36,858 bases of DNA, taken from contig NZ_VBVX01000028.1 in assembly GCF_005981925.1 (NCBI RefSeq), positions 1 to 36,858 of the forward strand. Direction: 5' to 3'. Shown here in pieces: positions 36,007-36,858 of this stretch (its first letter is position 1; each line of letters starts with the position of its first letter). The notes under the pieces were generated by a model. That model was not told the DNA's origin. It saw only the letters and a program-made list of their open reading frames with translations, and did not search any database. The DNA is from Streptomyces albidochromogenes. GTDB lineage: Bacteria > Actinomycetota > Actinomycetes > Streptomycetales > Streptomycetaceae. The translations under genes and the position numbers were made by a program.

Positions 36007-36858
36007 CCACGAGCGCGAGGCCGGCCAGGATCACCGCCAGCGCCGGGTAGGCGGCCGTCGGCGGCTGCTGGCCGAGCCAGAGCGCGGCGATCAGGGCGGC
36101 GCCCGGGGTCTCCAGGAGGATCGCCGTCGAGGTGACGGAGGGGCCCAGGGTGCTCACGACGCGGTTGAGCAGGGAGTGGCCGAGGAGCTGGGCGGCGGCG
36201 GTGAGCGCGGCCAGCTGGAGCCAGGTGGTGGCGCTGTACCCGCCGAGGTCGGCGCCCGCCACCAGGCAGGTGACCAGCAGGATCAGGGCGGTCGTGGAGT
36301 AGCAGACGTAGGTGTACGCCGTGGTGCTCACCGTCCGCCGCACCTCGGCCCCGAGCAGGACGTAGCCCGCGGCCGCGATGCCGCCGCCCAGCGCGAGGGC
36401 GTCGCCCGCGAGGGCGCGCGGGGACAGCGTCATGTCGACGCCGGTCAGGATGACGACGCCGACGACGGCGAGCAGGGTGCCGGCCCACACCATGCGCGGC
36501 GGCCGGTGGCCGCGCATCCGCAGCAGGATCGTCGTCCAGATCGGGGTGGTGGTGCACAGCGCGGTCGAGGACGCCACGGACGTCATGCGCAGGCTGGGCA
36601 GCCAGAGCCCGAAGTGCAGGGCGAGCAGCGCGCCTGCGGCGACGGCGAGCAGCAGCGGCCTGCGGCCGATGCCGCGCAGTGCGGCGCGATGCTTGAGCAG
36701 CACGACCGGGCTCAGGACGCCGACCGCCATGGCGTTGCGCCAGAACGCGATGGCGAGCGCGGGGGCGGCGGTGGCCGCGATGAGCGGCGCGGAGAACGAC
36801 ACGCTGGCGACGGCGACGCCGAGCAGGACGAGATCGACGCGGGGCGCGGCGGGGAGGC
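35984..36858 (-). CDS. EamA/RhtA-family (DMT) transporter (5' end outside window)
   Basis: At least 291 residues of a ten-helix drug/metabolite transporter; the start lies beyond the window edge. Two EamA repeats are visible. The first contains FSAPLIAATAAPALAIAFWRN and LPSLRMTSVASSTALCTTTPIWTTILL; the second contains GYVLLGAEVRR and LNRVVSTLGPSVTSTAILLETPGAALIAALWLGQQPP. The frame stays open to position 36858, and reading upstream gives another hydrophobic stretch (VDLVLLGVAVASVSFSAP). These proteins export amino acids or metabolites; the substrate cannot be told from sequence. Its stop codon lies inside the corA 3' end (23-bp tail-to-tail overlap), with no terminator between the genes. Confidence 0.87.
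   Translation of the reverse strand, partial: LPAAPRVDLVLLGVAVASVSFSAPLIAATAAPALAIAFWRNAMAVGVLSPVVLLKHRAALRGIGRRPLLLAVAAGALLALHFGLWLPSLRMTSVASSTALCTTTPIWTTILLRMRGHRPPRMVWAGTLLAVVGVVILTGVDMTLSPRALAGDALALGGGIAAAGYVLLGAEVRRTVSTTAYTYVCYSTTALILLVTCLVAGADLGGYSATTWLQLAALTAAAQLLGHSLLNRVVSTLGPSVTSTAILLETPGAALIAALWLGQQPPTAAYPALAVILAGLALVVRASRSA

Overview
This window is GC-rich (over 70% G+C by eye), tightly packed, and uses many GTG starts with GGAGG-type ribosome binding sites. The proteins are of typical actinobacterial kinds: AdnAB, MoeZ with a rhodanese domain, DUF3152, DUF3107 and SlpD/E-like lipoprotein peptidases. It is best read as a chromosomal core segment of a Streptomyces or close relative. 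No tRNA, rRNA, CRISPR array, insertion sequence or prophage was seen.

Layout. (1) Positions 1-6842, minus strand: a DNA-repair block with AdnB (cut by the window edge), AdnA and an alkyltransferase-like (ATL) protein. (2) 7019-9688, plus: a large membrane protein combining an LPG-synthase-type membrane domain with a kinase-like domain that lacks key catalytic residues. (3) 9693-14886: a 25-bp tandem repeat, two paralogous lipoprotein peptidases separated by a repeat-rich spacer, and an extra ParA/ParB pair ending in a strong hairpin terminator. (4) 14946-21190, minus: moeZ, then (reading upstream) a spherulin-4-type hydrolase, a sugar epimerase, an 8-TM membrane protein and a PelF-like glycosyltransferase. 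These last four look like a compact exopolysaccharide operon. (5) 21411-23782, minus: a DUF3152 metalloprotease-like membrane protein coupled to an alpha/beta hydrolase. (6) 23898-25891, plus: a small acidic protein, a TetR regulator, DUF3107 and a small membrane protein. (7) 25908-29933: a ferritin-like protein (minus) divergent from a DEAD-box RNA helicase with a repetitive Arg-rich tail (plus), then another alpha/beta hydrolase. (8) 29946-34428: a NYN-domain protein, a 50-aa protein, MarC, a PHP phosphoesterase, a DUF6758 protein and a SUFU-domain protein. (9) 34429-36858: CorA with a long structured leader, converging on an EamA transporter cut by the window edge.

Several neighbours (AdnA/AdnB, ATL, MoeZ, DUF3152, TetR, DUF3107, ferritin-like protein, RhlE-like helicase) also cluster around Rv3201c-Rv3211 in Mycobacterium tuberculosis, as I recall that map. 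This therefore looks like an old actinobacterial neighbourhood concerned with DNA/RNA maintenance and sulfur transfer. The peptidase pair, the parAB pair and the polysaccharide operon would be lineage-specific insertions within it. The most novel-looking elements are the PelF-like minimal polysaccharide operon, the second partition module with an inverted repeat upstream, the pseudokinase-membrane fusion, the switch-like corA leader, and the helicase gene that appears to start at CTG after a long structured leader.
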